A DNA stretch of 64,000 bases from Stenotrophomonas maltophilia D457 (GCF_000284595.1 NC_017671.1:1459001-1523000), one strand, 5' to 3'. Counted from the stretch's first letter, positions 8,155 through 17,088 are shown. Translations and numbers: made by a program. The notes: generated from the sequence alone by a model not told the origin.

Positions 8155-8966
8155 GGCCGCTGTGCGCGTGGACGCGCACGCTGGCAGTGCCGGTGCTGCT
8201 GTTGGCACTGGCAGCCTGCGCCAAGAACGGTGAGCGCGCTGCAGAGGCGGGCGCGACCGCGGCCGATGCCGCTATTGCTTCGCCGGAAGGCGCATTCCTG
8301 GCCTACGAACATGACGTGCAGGTGCAGCTGGAGGCGGCGCAGATCGCACCGCGCATCCAGCAGATCGCCCAGGCCTGCCAGAGCGCGAAGTTCGGCGACT
8401 GTGCAGTGTTGCAGGTCGACCAGCGCGGCGGCGAGCAGCCCAGCGGTGAAGTGAAGGTGCGCATCGCGCCGAAGGGCACCGAGCCGCTGATCGCGATGGC
8501 CGGTGAGGGCGGCACGCTGCAGTCGCGCAACACGCGCGCGGAGGACCTCGCGCAGGAAGTAGCGGACACCGCGCTGACCAAGTCCCGGCTGGAGAAGGAA
8601 CACGCGCGGCTGTTGTCCTACCAGGACCGCAAGGACCTGAAGATCGAGGACCTGATGGCGATCACCACGCGGCTGTCGGAGATCGAAGCAGGCGTCGAGC
8701 AGGCCAACAAGGATGCCGCACAGCAGCGTCGGCGCATCGATACCCAGCTGGTGACGATCCACTTCGACACCACCTCGGGCCAGCGCAGCCGCAGCGAGAT
8801 CGGCGAGGCGCTGAGCGAGTCGGGCAGCATCCTCAGCGGCAGCATTGCGTTCCTGATCCGCGCCGTCGCCGCGTTGCTGCCGGTGGGTGTGCTGGCCCTG
8901 GTCGTGGCCTGGGGTGTGCGGGCGTGGTGGCGTCGCCGCCGTCGCACGCTGCCGCCCACCCGCTGA
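8151..8966 (+). CDS. DUF4349 domain lipoprotein
   Basis: A 271-residue protein starting at GTG 8151 inside the stop region of the GFA gene (GTGA overlap), with GGAG about eight bases upstream. It has a lipoprotein signal (LALAAC lipobox) and a DUF4349-type body with a long coiled-coil-prone section (residues about 135-195, rich in Glu/Gln/Arg). One strong transmembrane helix sits near the C-terminus, followed by the basic stop-transfer WWRRRRR. The topology suggests an envelope protein tethered at both ends. Function unknown; the family is associated with membrane or envelope roles. Confidence 0.8.
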   Translation: MRPLCAWTRTLAVPVLLLALAACAKNGERAAEAGATAADAAIASPEGAFLAYEHDVQVQLEAAQIAPRIQQIAQACQSAKFGDCAVLQVDQRGGEQPSGEVKVRIAPKGTEPLIAMAGEGGTLQSRNTRAEDLAQEVADTALTKSRLEKEHARLLSYQDRKDLKIEDLMAITTRLSEIEAGVEQANKDAAQQRRRIDTQLVTIHFDTTSGQRSRSEIGEALSESGSILSGSIAFLIRAVAALLPVGVLALVVAWGVRAWWRRRRRTLPPTR

Positions 8967-8997
8967 GGTGACGGCTGATGCCGGCAGGGAGCCGGCG

Positions 8998-9291
8998 TCA
9001 GCCCTCGTCGGTCTCGTACTCGACGAACACATCCAGCTCCAGCGCCAGTTCCTGCACCGCGTCGCGCACCTTCTGCGCGGTGCTTTCATTGCCGACTTCC
9101 ACTTCCAGCTCGTGGATGCCCGGGCCGATGTCATCGGACAGCCCCGCCGAACTGGAATCGTCGTCGTCCATGTGCGGCATCAGGTCGTCGGTTTCCTCGA
9201 CATGTTCGATGCCCTCCAGGCCGAGCAGCAGGTCGCTGATGGCGCGGGCGTCGTCTTCGGTTCCGGTGATGCGCAGTCGCAGCATGGCCAT
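8998..9291 (-). CDS. acidic small protein, hypothetical
   Basis: A 97-residue soluble protein. It begins with an MLRLRITGTEDDARAISDLL strand-helix unit that resembles ACT or ferredoxin-like folds. A very acidic linker (HMDDDDSSS) follows, then a second beta-alpha unit ending in Glu-Leu-Asp-Val-Phe-Val-Glu-Tyr. The alternating strand-helix pattern suggests a small alpha/beta sandwich. ATG 9291 and 9285 are both possible starts and neither has a clear ribosome site. I do not recognise a named family. Confidence 0.6.
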   Translation of the reverse strand: MAMLRLRITGTEDDARAISDLLLGLEGIEHVEETDDLMPHMDDDDSSSAGLSDDIGPGIHELEVEVGNESTAQKVRDAVQELALELDVFVEYETDEG

Positions 9292-9359
9292 GGCGTAGGT
9301 ACGTTGTGGAGTTGCCTGCAGCCTAGCCAGCGCCGGGCAAAGAACGGGTGAGGGCGCAG

Positions 9360-10304
9360 TCAGGCGCGTGTGGCCGGGCGTCCGAGCAGGCTGTCCGGCA
9401 ATGCGGGAATCGGCGTGCGTTCGTCCTGCGCCTGCTCCAGCAACCAGTCGATGAACAGGCGTGCGGCCGGGCTCGGCGGTTGTCCTTCGGCATGCACCAC
9501 GTGATACGCATAGCGCGCCTTCAGCGCCGGGCCGGGCAGGCGTACCACCTCGTAGCGCTGCAGGTAGGGCTGCGCGATGTGGGTACGTGCCAGCACCGCG
9601 CCCATGCCGTACACCGCTGCACGCATCGCATCGGTGCTGTCGGCGAAGGTGTGCATCGGCGGCAGCGGCGAGGGCGGGCGCACGCCGGCATGACGGAACC
9701 AGTCGCGCCAGCCCTGCGGCGACAGGTCGGTCAGCAGCGGCAGGTCGGCGATGCGCGCCGGATCGACCAGTGCTTCGACCCCGGCCAGCGCCGGCGAGGC
9801 CACCGGGAACAGGTAGTCGTCCATCAGGTGCTGCGCACGCAGGCCCGGCCACTGGCCCAGACCGTAGCGGATGCCGACTTCCGGCCCATTGTCGTCGTAG
9901 CGATCCAGGCCGCTGCCGGTGTGCAGCTCGATGCGGATGTGCGGATGGGCCTGGGTGAAGCGCGGCAGCCGTGGCAGCAGCCAGCAGTAGGAGAGCGAGC
10001 GCAGCGTGGTGATCCGCAACGGCACGCTGTCGGCATCCGGCTGCAGGTGATGGGCGACGGCCGCGACATCGGTGAAGGCGGCGCTGGCGGCGTCGGCCAG
10101 TTGCCGGCCCTCGGCGGTCAGGCGCACGCCGCGGGCGTGGCGCAGGAACAGGCGTACTTCCAGCACTTCTTCCAGCCGGCGCACATGGTGGCTGACCGCG
10201 CTGGCGGTCAGGTGCAGCTCCTGCGCGGCCTGGGCGAAGTTCTGGTGGCGCGCGGCGACCGCGAACACGGCCAGTGCGGGGAGCAGGGAAGGGCGTAGCT
10301 GCAT
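9360..10304 (-). CDS. LysR-type transcriptional regulator (GcvA-like subgroup)
   Basis: A 314-residue LysR regulator. The N-terminal winged helix-turn-helix (about residues 6-65) contains NFAQAAQELHLTASAVSHHVRRLEEVL, typical of the GcvA/AmpR subgroup. The effector-binding domain follows, with the usual LRITTL and GIRYG strands. The start at 10304 gives the standard N-terminal distance to the helix-turn-helix. It is divergent from the EamA transporter gene with a 115-base shared promoter region, so it probably controls that gene and itself. The inducer is unknown. Confidence 0.9.
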   Translation of the reverse strand: MQLRPSLLPALAVFAVAARHQNFAQAAQELHLTASAVSHHVRRLEEVLEVRLFLRHARGVRLTAEGRQLADAASAAFTDVAAVAHHLQPDADSVPLRITTLRSLSYCWLLPRLPRFTQAHPHIRIELHTGSGLDRYDDNGPEVGIRYGLGQWPGLRAQHLMDDYLFPVASPALAGVEALVDPARIADLPLLTDLSPQGWRDWFRHAGVRPPSPLPPMHTFADSTDAMRAAVYGMGAVLARTHIAQPYLQRYEVVRLPGPALKARYAYHVVHAEGQPPSPAARLFIDWLLEQAQDERTPIPALPDSLLGRPATRA

Positions 10305-10419
10305 GTCGAGCCTCAAGCCATATTTGTGGCTGGCAGCGATACTACGCGCTTGTGCGGCAGGCGTCTGCGCCCGATCCTGTCTGCCTTGACGAGGAATTGA
10401 CGATGGACGGAGGCGAGGC

Positions 10420-11292
10420 ATGAATGCGGTCCCACAGGCAGCCGAGCGCGACTGGCGCACACCGCTGGAGTTGACCCTGCTGGGCGCCATCTGGGGCTGC
10501 TCGTTCCTGTTCATGCGGGTGGCGGTGCCGTCGTTCGGCCCGTTCGCGCTGGTCGAGGTGCGGCTGGTGCTGGGCGCGCTGGTGCTGCTGCCGTTCCTGT
10601 GGCGTGCCCGCGCGCAGTTCCCACCGCGGCGCTGGCTGTGGCTGGCACCGATCGGGCTGATCAACTCGGCGCTGCCGTTCGTGCTGTTTGCCTACGCGGC
10701 CGAGCGAGCCCCTGCGGCGATCGGCGCCATCTGCAATGCGATGACCGTGCTGTTTGCCGCGCTGATCGCCTTCCTGTTCTTCGGCGAGAAGATCGGCATG
10801 CGCCGCGCGGGCGCGTTGCTGGTCGGCTTCGCCGGCGTGGTGGTACTGGCCACGGCCAAGGTCTCGGGCCTGAGCATCGGCACTGCAGTGCTGGCTGGTG
10901 CGGCGGCTTCGTTGCTGTACGGCCTGGGCGTGAACCTGGTGAAGCGGCACATGACCGGCCTGCCTTCGGCGGCGGCCGCTGCTGCAACGCTGTCGTGTGC
11001 CTCGCTGTGGATGTTGCCGATGGCGGTGACCCACTGGCCGCAGGCGGCGATTCCGCTGAAGGCGTGGGGCGCGGCGATTGCCTTGGGCGTGGCCTGCACC
11101 GGGCTGGCGTTCCTGATGTTCTACCGCCTGATCGGTCGTATCGGCCCGTCGCGGGCGTCGACGGTGACCTACCTGATTCCGCTGTTCGGCGCGGCGTTTG
11201 CGTGGTTGTTCCTGGGTGAGCCGGTGACGTTGCAGATGTTGATTGCCGGTGTGTTGATTCTGGGGAGCGTGGCGGTGAGTCAGAAGGGCTGA
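10420..11292 (+). CDS. EamA/DMT-family membrane exporter
   Basis: A 290-residue inner-membrane protein with ten predicted helices in two EamA repeats, the first beginning LTLLGAIWGCSFLFMRVA. The second repeat carries GRIGPSRASTVTYLIPLFG and LGEP motifs typical of drug/metabolite transporters. A strong GGAGGCGAGG ribosome site precedes the ATG. These carriers commonly export amino acids, nucleobases or other metabolites; the substrate here is unknown. The divergent LysR gene is the likely regulator. Confidence 0.88.
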   Translation: MNAVPQAAERDWRTPLELTLLGAIWGCSFLFMRVAVPSFGPFALVEVRLVLGALVLLPFLWRARAQFPPRRWLWLAPIGLINSALPFVLFAYAAERAPAAIGAICNAMTVLFAALIAFLFFGEKIGMRRAGALLVGFAGVVVLATAKVSGLSIGTAVLAGAAASLLYGLGVNLVKRHMTGLPSAAAAAATLSCASLWMLPMAVTHWPQAAIPLKAWGAAIALGVACTGLAFLMFYRLIGRIGPSRASTVTYLIPLFGAAFAWLFLGEPVTLQMLIAGVLILGSVAVSQKG

Positions 11293-11572
11293 GCGCGCCG
11301 ACGCACTGGTAGTGCCGGGCGCTGCCCGGCAGCTCTTTTCCACGCCTGCGGAGAGGTGTCACTTTCTTTGCTCGTGCAAAGAAAGTAACCAAAGAAACAC
11401 GCCGCCAGGCCGCGAGCCGGTGCTGCGCACCGGTGCCCTGCGCTCCTCGGCCCGTCGAGGGACGGCGCGGGAACTCGCTGCGCTCAGACACCCGCGCCTC
11501 TTCGCCCTCGCCAGACCTGCGGTGCTCGGCTCGCTCAAGGCGGACTGGAAGGTCAAGATCAACAGTAAAAGC

Positions 11573-11591
11573 ATCCACGCATTGCGTGGAT
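11573..11591. repeat. SMAG-like hairpin inside the inverted-repeat element
   Basis: ATCCACGC-ATT-GCGTGGAT is a short palindromic hairpin of the SMAG type. Confidence 0.55.
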
Positions 11592-11683
11592 CTTCTGGGT
11601 GCAGCTGTGGCGTTTGAACTGGGTCCGCCTTGGGCGACCCGAGCATCGCAGGGGAATCAGGGGCGAAGAGGTGCCGATGTCCT

Positions 11684-11708
11684 GTAGAGCCGACTGTTAG
11701 TCGGCTGC
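11684..11708 (+). repeat. SMAG repeat
   Basis: GTAGAGCCGACTGTTAGTCG and the following GCTGC match the GTAG-headed SMAG hairpins described in S. maltophilia. Confidence 0.75.
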
Positions 11709-11880
11709 CTTCTGCACACCGTCCCCTGATTCACGGAGAAGCGCAGGGGACCGGCGTGCGAAGCACGGCGGCTCGCGACCTGGCGGCGCGTTTCTTTTGG
11801 TTACTTTTCTTTGCGTACAAAGAAAAGTAACGCCCATGAACAGTGAAGCACCTTCAGCACGCGTCACGCGCAGGAAACCA

Positions 11881-12783
11881 TCAGCGCACCGGCACCGGAA
11901 TATTGCACAGATCGATATGCCCGGCCGGGCGCTTGTAGAAATCATCCACGCGGTTGCGCCGCGCCTCCACCGTATCGGCGAAGGTCTTCGAGTCGGTACG
12001 CAGTACCTGGATCGGCGTGCGCTCGGCTGCCGGCACGTCGCTGGCGCGGCGGATCGACACGATCGGCGTGCGCAGTGTCGGGTCGGTGTAGAAGCCCATC
12101 GGCGCCGGCCCGCGCGGCGTCGCGCTGAGCAGCTCCATGCCCTTCAGCACGCGACCGACCAGGGTGATGTTGCGGTCCAGCTGGCGCGGCGACTGTCCGG
12201 TCACCACGTACAGTTCGGCACCGATGCTGCTGTCTTCCTCGTTGCTGCGGCCCGCGCCCAGCATGCCGTAGCAATGTGCCAGCCAGGCCTTGCCGGCCTG
12301 CGGGTCCTGGCCGACCGGGAAGCCGTCGACAAAACCGGTCTGCGCGGCCCAGCCATCACGGTCCGGCAGCACGCTGACCTTCAGGCCGGCGCTGGCGCGC
12401 TCGAACTCGGCCGGCAGCTTGCGTGCGGCACTGCCGAACGGCTTGGCCTTGGCTGCGTCATCGGCGTCGGCATCGCCGAACTGCACCACGAAGTTGTCCT
12501 GCGAACGGTAGATGCTGGTGCCGTCCCAGAAATGCTCGTGGGCGAAGGTCTGGATGTTGGCGACATGGCGCGGGGCGAACTGCGGTGCCAGCTCGATGAT
12601 GACCCGACCGGCCGGCAGGTCCATGTACAGCAGGTTGGCCGGGTCCGGGGTGCGCCAGTCGCTGGCCGCCGAGGCGTCGAGGATCTGCTGAGGGCTGCGG
12701 TAGGGCGTGGCCGCGCTGGCCAGGGCGGGCAGCAGGCAGGCCAGGGCGAGGGCGGTCAGGGCAAGGCAACGGCGGTGCGGCAT
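11881..12783 (-). CDS. cyclophilin-type peptidyl-prolyl isomerase, periplasmic
   Basis: A 300-residue protein with a cleavable signal peptide (ALASA-A near residue 24). The cyclophilin domain is divergent: [20 protein letters not shown], then [19 protein letters not shown], correspond to the conserved strand-helix and Phe/Gln active-site region. Large insertions follow, and [14 protein letters not shown] matches the conserved C-terminal strand. It probably assists proline isomerisation of exported proteins. It is longer than typical PpiA (about 190 residues) because of a C-terminal extension with the only late Cys (IDLCNIP). Stand-alone gene. Confidence 0.85.
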   Translation of the reverse strand: MPHRRCLALTALALACLLPALASAATPYRSPQQILDASAASDWRTPDPANLLYMDLPAGRVIIELAPQFAPRHVANIQTFAHEHFWDGTSIYRSQDNFVVQFGDADADDAAKAKPFGSAARKLPAEFERASAGLKVSVLPDRDGWAAQTGFVDGFPVGQDPQAGKAWLAHCYGMLGAGRSNEEDSSIGAELYVVTGQSPRQLDRNITLVGRVLKGMELLSATPRGPAPMGFYTDPTLRTPIVSIRRASDVPAAERTPIQVLRTDSKTFADTVEARRNRVDDFYKRPAGHIDLCNIPVPVR

Positions 12784-12883
12784 GGGAACCCCGGAACATG
12801 AACGAGGCTTCGATTCTGCGCGAGCCGCGCAGCGGCGCCAACCGGGAGAGTGACTAACGACACATTCGCTATACCGAACTTCG

Positions 12884-12908
12884 CACTACTGTGGACTTCA
12901 ACGTAGTG
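12884..12908. promoter_or_regulatory. possible PadR operator
   Basis: CACTAC (12884-12889) and GTAGTG (12903-12908) form an inverted repeat with a 13-base spacer, directly upstream of the PadR gene and its GGAGG ribosome site. PadR proteins often bind inverted repeats at their own promoters, so autoregulation is plausible. Confidence 0.4.
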
Positions 12909-12919
12909 GAGGGCCGGTC

Positions 12920-13285
12920 ATGTCCGAGGACGATGTCCACCTGAAGAAGTTCCAGAAGGAGCTCAGCGCCGGAACGGTGTCGCTGGCCCTGCTGGCGGTG
13001 CTGGCCCGGGCCGGGGAGCCGCTGTACGGCTACCTCATTGCCAAGGAGCTGGAGCGGGTGGGCGAGGGCGTGCTGAGCGGCAAGCAGAGCGCGCTGTACC
13101 CGGTACTGCGCAACCTGGAGGGCGCCGGCCTGCTGGAAAGCCATGTGGAACCTTCCAGCAGCGGGCCGCCGCGGCGCTACTACCGCATCAACGAACGTGG
13201 CCGCGAGGTGCTGGCGCAGTGGCGCCAGGCCTGGCAGGCCACCCGCGATTCCGTCGATTCCGTGTTGGAGGGGGTACCGCAATGA
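12920..13285 (+). CDS. PadR family transcriptional regulator
   Basis: A 121-residue PadR-type winged-helix regulator. The features are LALLARAGEPLYGYLIAKEL, SALYPVLRNLEGAGLL (recognition helix region) and RRYYRINERGREVL (wing). GGAGG eight bases before the ATG is strong. Its stop overlaps the start of the membrane sensor-like gene (ATGA), a very common PadR/HAAS-domain pairing in which the regulator controls the membrane protein operon. The signal is unknown. Confidence 0.9.
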   Translation: MSEDDVHLKKFQKELSAGTVSLALLAVLARAGEPLYGYLIAKELERVGEGVLSGKQSALYPVLRNLEGAGLLESHVEPSSSGPPRRYYRINERGREVLAQWRQAWQATRDSVDSVLEGVPQ

Positions 13286-14271
13286 ACGACCCGAGCCTGG
13301 CAGGCCGCGCCCTGCCTACGACCATCCCGCAGTACCTGGCGCAGCTGCGCGCGGCGCTGGAAGGTGCCGATCCGGCGATGGTGCAGGACGCGCTGTACGA
13401 CGCCGAGGAATACCTGCGCTCGGAGCTGGCGGCGCAGCCCGGCCGCAGCGAGGCCGAGGTGATCGCCGACGTTGCCGGCAGCTATGGCGCGCCGGATGAA
13501 GTGGCCGACATCTACCGCGAGACCGAAGTGACGGTGAACCGCGCGCTGCGTACGCCGCGTGCGGATACCGCGCCGGTGCTGCGTGCAGCGGCGGAAGCCA
13601 GTGGCGTCGAGCCGGCCTCACCGCCGCAGGCGCCGGTGCAGCGTTCGCTGCTGGCGCGCTTCTTCGGCGTGGTGACCGATCCGCACACCTACGGTGCGCT
13701 GTTCTACATGCTGCTGTCGCTGGCCACCGGCATCTTCTTCTTCACCTGGGTGGTGACCGGCCTGTCATTGTCGCTGGGCCTGCTGATCCTGATCATCGGC
13801 ATTCCGCTGACCGTGCTGTTCTTCGGCTCGGTGCGCGGGCTGGCGCTGCTGGAAGGACGGCTGGTGGAAGCGCTGCTGGGCGAGCGCATGCCGCGCCGCC
13901 CGCGTTACACCGACCGCAGCCGCACCTGGCTGCAGCGCATCGGCGACATGTTCACCGATGGCCGTACCTGGCTGACGCTGCTGTACTTCGTGCTGATGCT
14001 GCCGCTGGGCGTGATCTACTTCACCATCGCGGTGACGCTGCTGTCGCTGTCGCTGAGCCTGATCTGGGCGCCGGTCGCGGCGATCTTCAGTGGTGACATC
14101 CCCGGCGTGTACATCAACGACGTGAATGTGCTGCCGATGGCGGCCTCGCCGCTGGTGGCGATCGCGGTTGCTGCGGCGGGCGCACTGCTGCTGGTGCTGA
14201 CGATGCACCTGGCACGCGGCATCGGCAAGCTGCATGGGCTGATTGCCAAGAACCTGCTGGTGCGGTTGTAA
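13282..14271 (+). CDS. HAAS/sensor-domain membrane protein partnered with PadR
   Basis: A 329-residue protein. The N-terminal 80 residues form a soluble helical HAAS/DUF1700-like domain (YLAQLRAALEGADPAMVQDALYDAEEYL). Then follow a disordered linker and two pairs of long hydrophobic helices (about residues 140-195 and 230-275), with a final helix near 290-310, typical of putative sensor domains. The ATG at 13282 overlaps the PadR stop by four bases. It probably resides in the inner membrane and works with the adjacent PadR regulator, as in many such two-gene units. Confidence 0.8.
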   Translation: MNDPSLAGRALPTTIPQYLAQLRAALEGADPAMVQDALYDAEEYLRSELAAQPGRSEAEVIADVAGSYGAPDEVADIYRETEVTVNRALRTPRADTAPVLRAAAEASGVEPASPPQAPVQRSLLARFFGVVTDPHTYGALFYMLLSLATGIFFFTWVVTGLSLSLGLLILIIGIPLTVLFFGSVRGLALLEGRLVEALLGERMPRRPRYTDRSRTWLQRIGDMFTDGRTWLTLLYFVLMLPLGVIYFTIAVTLLSLSLSLIWAPVAAIFSGDIPGVYINDVNVLPMAASPLVAIAVAAAGALLLVLTMHLARGIGKLHGLIAKNLLVRL

Positions 14272-14278
14272 CAGGCCA

Positions 14279-14371
14279 GGGGTCGGATCCCTGTTCGCAG
14301 AACAGGGCTCTGACCCCGGATCCCATCATGCTGGGGTCAGAGCCCTTTCCGTTGGAAAGGGATCCGACCCC
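14279..14371. repeat. paired 39-bp hairpin repeats
   Basis: Two back-to-back hairpins, 14279-14317 and 14333-14371, share outer arms GGGGTCGGATCC/GGGCTCTGACCCC in opposite orientation. A third copy occurs at 60274-60312, so this is a dispersed intergenic repeat. Here it lies between convergent genes and may act as a terminator. Confidence 0.75.
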
Positions 14372-14381
14372 GGGCGGGGCA

Positions 14382-15689
14382 TTACCCCGCCTTGCGCCGC
14401 AACGGGGTGACGTTGCTCTTCTTCTTCGCGGCCTTCGCCGCCGGGGCTTCGGCATGCGCGGCGAAGAAGTCGCGCACCTTCGGGTACACCACCTCGCGCC
14501 AGCGACGGCCGCTGAAGATGCCGTAGTGGCCGGCACCTTCGACGATGAAATGCTCACGGCGGTCCGCAGTGATGCCGGTGCATAGCGCCTGCGCGGCTTC
14601 GGTCTGACCAAGGCCGGCGATGTCGTCCAGCTCGCCTTCGATGCTCAGCAGCGCGGTATCGCGGATCGCCGACGGATCGACCTTCTCGCCGTTGACCACC
14701 CACTCGCCACGCGGCAGCAGGAAGTCCTGGAACACCACGCGGATGGTATCGAGGTAGTACCTGGCCGGCATGTCCAGCACCGCGTTGTACTCGTCGTAGA
14801 AACGACGGTGCGCGTCGGCGTCTTCCAGGTCGCCCTTGACCAGGTCGGTGTAGAAATCCCAGTGCGAGCTGAAGTGGCGGCTCGGGTTCATCGACAGGAA
14901 GCCGGCGTGCTGCAGGAAGCCCGGGTACACGCGGCGGCCGGCACCCGGATAGCTGGCCGGCACGGTGTGGATGACGTTGTTCTCGAACCACGACAGCGGG
15001 TTCTGCGTGGCCAGGTTGTTCACTGCGGTCGGGCTGCAGCGCGCATCGATCGGGCCACCCATCATCACCAGCGTGCGCGGCGTCGGTTCACCACGGCTGG
15101 CCATCAGTGAAACCGCGGCCAGCACCGGTACGGTCGGCTGGCACACGCTCACCACGTGCAGGCGTTCGACGCCGAGGTGGCGGATGAACTCCTGGATGTA
15201 GGCGATGTAGTCATCCAGCCCGAACTCGCCTTCGCTGGCCGGCACCATGCGCGCGTCGACCCAGTCGGTGACGTACACGCGGTGGTCGCGCAGCAGCGTG
15301 CGCACGGTGTCGCGCAGCAGCGTGGCGTGGTGGCCGGACAGCGGCGCCACCACCAGCACGAACGGCTGGTTGAGCATGGTGTGCAACTGGTCGGCTTCAT
15401 TGCTGTGGCGCTTGAAGCGCAGCAGCTTGCAGAACGGCTTGCTCACTTCCTCGTGCACGACGATCGGCACGCGCTCGCCATCGACGTCGATTTCGTTGAT
15501 GCCCCACTCGGGCTTCTCGTAATCCTTGCCGATGCGGTGGAAGAGTTCATTGACCGCCGCCAGGCGATCAGCACCGGGCATCTGCGACCACCAGTGGCCC
15601 TGGTTGGCGAAGAATCTGGCGTTGGCCTGGGCCTGGTGCACCCAGGGGGCGAGCAGGTTGCGGGTCAGTTCGTGCAGTTGATAGAGCAT
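14382..15689 (-). CDS. phaZ: intracellular polyhydroxyalkanoate depolymerase PhaZ
   Basis: A 435-residue cytoplasmic depolymerase that mobilises stored polyhydroxybutyrate. The N-terminal PHB_depo domain starts MLYQLHELTRNLLAPW. The nucleophile motif is VSVCQPTVPVLAA, with Cys in place of the Ser seen in secreted depolymerases, as expected for the intracellular class. A catalytic His occurs in EGAGHYGIFSGRRW. The last 20 residues are Lys/Ala rich (AAKAAKKKSNVTPLRRKAG), perhaps for granule or nucleic-acid association. No phaC lies nearby in the window. Confidence 0.9.
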   Translation of the reverse strand: MLYQLHELTRNLLAPWVHQAQANARFFANQGHWWSQMPGADRLAAVNELFHRIGKDYEKPEWGINEIDVDGERVPIVVHEEVSKPFCKLLRFKRHSNEADQLHTMLNQPFVLVVAPLSGHHATLLRDTVRTLLRDHRVYVTDWVDARMVPASEGEFGLDDYIAYIQEFIRHLGVERLHVVSVCQPTVPVLAAVSLMASRGEPTPRTLVMMGGPIDARCSPTAVNNLATQNPLSWFENNVIHTVPASYPGAGRRVYPGFLQHAGFLSMNPSRHFSSHWDFYTDLVKGDLEDADAHRRFYDEYNAVLDMPARYYLDTIRVVFQDFLLPRGEWVVNGEKVDPSAIRDTALLSIEGELDDIAGLGQTEAAQALCTGITADRREHFIVEGAGHYGIFSGRRWREVVYPKVRDFFAAHAEAPAAKAAKKKSNVTPLRRKAG

Positions 15690-15771
15690 GACGACCGAAT
15701 ATGTATGGTCATATGTTGCCGCGCAGCATATCCCATCCGGGTGTCCCGCAGGTTAAGTCGGCTGAAAATAA

Positions 15772-15785
15772 TGAATCCGGATTCA
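15772..15785. promoter_or_regulatory. 14-bp perfect palindrome
   Basis: TGAATCCGGATTCA spans the stop codon of the methyltransferase gene and lies about 85 bases upstream of the phaZ start. It could be an operator for phaZ or chance. Confidence 0.3.
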
Positions 15786-16373
15786 CATCCGTTCCAGCGC
15801 GGCCGCATCGCCCGCCAGGGCGGGGCCGAGCCAGCAGTGCGACCCTACCGGCTGCAGGCCCTGGCGGGCCAGCGTGCGGCGGTACCAGCGTGCCGGTCGG
15901 GCCTGGAAGCCGTCGTGGTCGCCTTCGAACGCGTCCTCGGCGGCGAAGGTCTCCAGGAAGGCCACGCCGCCGGTCAGCTCGGCCACGCCGGCCAGTCCTG
16001 CACGCAGCTCGCGGTCGGGCACGTAGTGCATCACGTCCGAACACACCAGCAGGTCGACCGGGGCGCAGGGCCGCAGCCAGGCGAAGTCGCCGAAGCGGGC
16101 CAGGTGCAGGTTGCGGGTCCTGCCGTAGCGGCGCACAGCGTACTCGCTGCTGTCGAAGCCGAGATATTCGACCTTCGGACGCAGCTTCAGCAGCGGCGCG
16201 CGCCAGGCGCCTTCACCGCAGCCGATATCCAGCACGCTGCGGATCGGCCGCTCCAGGTAGTACTCGGCGCTGGCCACGGCCAACGCCACCTTGCGCGCCA
16301 GGCGGGCGCTGCCGCCGATGTCGGCACGGCGGTACCAGCGTTGGAAGTAGGCGGCGTCGTATGTCTTGTCCAT
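15783..16373 (-). CDS. class I SAM-dependent methyltransferase
   Basis: A 196-residue Rossmann-fold methyltransferase. Motif I is VLDIGCGEGAWRAPLL (about residues 47-62), with an acidic strand end (YLGFDSSEYAV) and motif IV VDLLVCSDVMHYV. The length is that of a minimal methyltransferase with no extra substrate domain. Substrate unknown. It is followed by phaZ on the same strand with a 93-base gap and is divergent from hemJ. Confidence 0.85.
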   Translation of the reverse strand: MDKTYDAAYFQRWYRRADIGGSARLARKVALAVASAEYYLERPIRSVLDIGCGEGAWRAPLLKLRPKVEYLGFDSSEYAVRRYGRTRNLHLARFGDFAWLRPCAPVDLLVCSDVMHYVPDRELRAGLAGVAELTGGVAFLETFAAEDAFEGDHDGFQARPARWYRRTLARQGLQPVGSHCWLGPALAGDAAALERM

Positions 16374-16522
16374 GGGGCGGTGCGCGATCGGGGAAAACGG
16401 CGCCTATCGTACGGTGTTGCGGCGCGCCATGCGTCGATGTGTCGCGGCGGGCGTGCCTGCGGCGGCTTCGCCACGGCATGCGAGAATGGCCGCCAACCTA
16501 CGCCAGCCGCCGGAGCGAGCGC

Positions 16523-16978
16523 ATGCAGAGCTACTACTGGGTCAAGACCTTCCACATCGTGTTCGTGGTGGCGTGGATGGCCACGGTGTTCTACCTGCCG
16601 CGCATCCTGGTGAACCTGGCCGAGACCGCGGGCCAGCCGGCGGTGACCGAGCGCCTGCAGCTGATGGGCCTGCGCCTGTACCGCTTCGGCCACTCGATGT
16701 TCGGCCTGGCGTTCCTGCTCGGCCTGGTGCTGTGGCTGGGCTACAAGGTCATCCCCGATTTCCCGACCATGGTGGCGCCGGGAGCTGCCGGCTGGCTGCA
16801 CGCCAAGCTGGGGCTGGTGGTGGTGCTGCTGGTGTACTTCGGCTGGACCGGCCGCCTGCTCAAGGGCGTGGCCAAGGGCCGGGCGCTGCCGTCGTCGCGC
16901 GCGCTGCGCTGGATCAACGAGATCCCGCTGCTGGCGTTCATTCCGATCGTGTGGCTGGTGCTGGCCAAGCCGTTCTGA
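16523..16978 (+). CDS. hemJ: HemJ-type protoporphyrinogen oxidase (CopD/UPF0093 family)
   Basis: A 151-residue inner-membrane protein with four hydrophobic helices. The N-terminal signature WVKTFHIVFVVAWMATVFYL PRI is the HemJ hallmark; His11 is the conserved haem/porphyrin ligand. The second conserved block is GWLHAKLGLVVVLLVYF, with its His and Lys. HemJ oxidises protoporphyrinogen IX to protoporphyrin IX in haem synthesis in bacteria lacking HemG/HemY. Length matches the family (140-150 residues). A terminator follows. Confidence 0.85.
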   Translation: MQSYYWVKTFHIVFVVAWMATVFYLPRILVNLAETAGQPAVTERLQLMGLRLYRFGHSMFGLAFLLGLVLWLGYKVIPDFPTMVAPGAAGWLHAKLGLVVVLLVYFGWTGRLLKGVAKGRALPSSRALRWINEIPLLAFIPIVWLVLAKPF

Positions 16979-16998
16979 GGCGGGGTCACCTGCGTCCG

Positions 16999-17021
16999 GT
17001 AGATCCACGCCATGCGTGGAT
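16999..17021 (+). repeat. SMAG repeat
   Basis: GTAGATCCACGCCATGCGTG plus GAT is a GTAG-headed hairpin of the SMAG family. Confidence 0.75.
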
Positions 17022-17042
17022 GCTGTCAGGGCGCAAACGAAG

Positions 17043-17066
17043 GAGCCGGGCAAATGCCCGGCTCTT
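17043..17066 (+). terminator. intrinsic terminator after hemJ
   Basis: AGCCGGGC-AAAT-GCCCGGCT followed by CTTTCATTTC on the plus strand. It sits between convergent hemJ and accA, so it may serve both. Confidence 0.7.
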
Positions 17067-17088
17067 TCATTTCTGCAATCACCTCGTG

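Larger units (their letters stand above)
11361..11831. repeat. large inverted-repeat intergenic element
   Basis: Most of this 588-base gap is one symmetric element. The left end (11361-11386) is a hairpin ACTTTCTTTG/CAAAGAAAGT followed by AACCAAAGAAACACGCCGCC. The right end (11769-11831) carries the near-exact reverse complement: GGCGGCGCGTTTCTTTTGG, then TTACTTTTCTTTG/CAAAGAAAAGTAA. The roughly 400 bases between contain no convincing gene. Similar repeats recur in intergenic regions of Xanthomonadaceae and Pseudomonas. It lies between the EamA gene and the convergent cyclophilin. Confidence 0.75.

Noticed and set aside
7798..8966. A functional GFA-DUF4349 system suggested by their overlap.
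   Set aside because: Overlap alone is common here; no shared pathway is known to me, so only co-translation is claimed.
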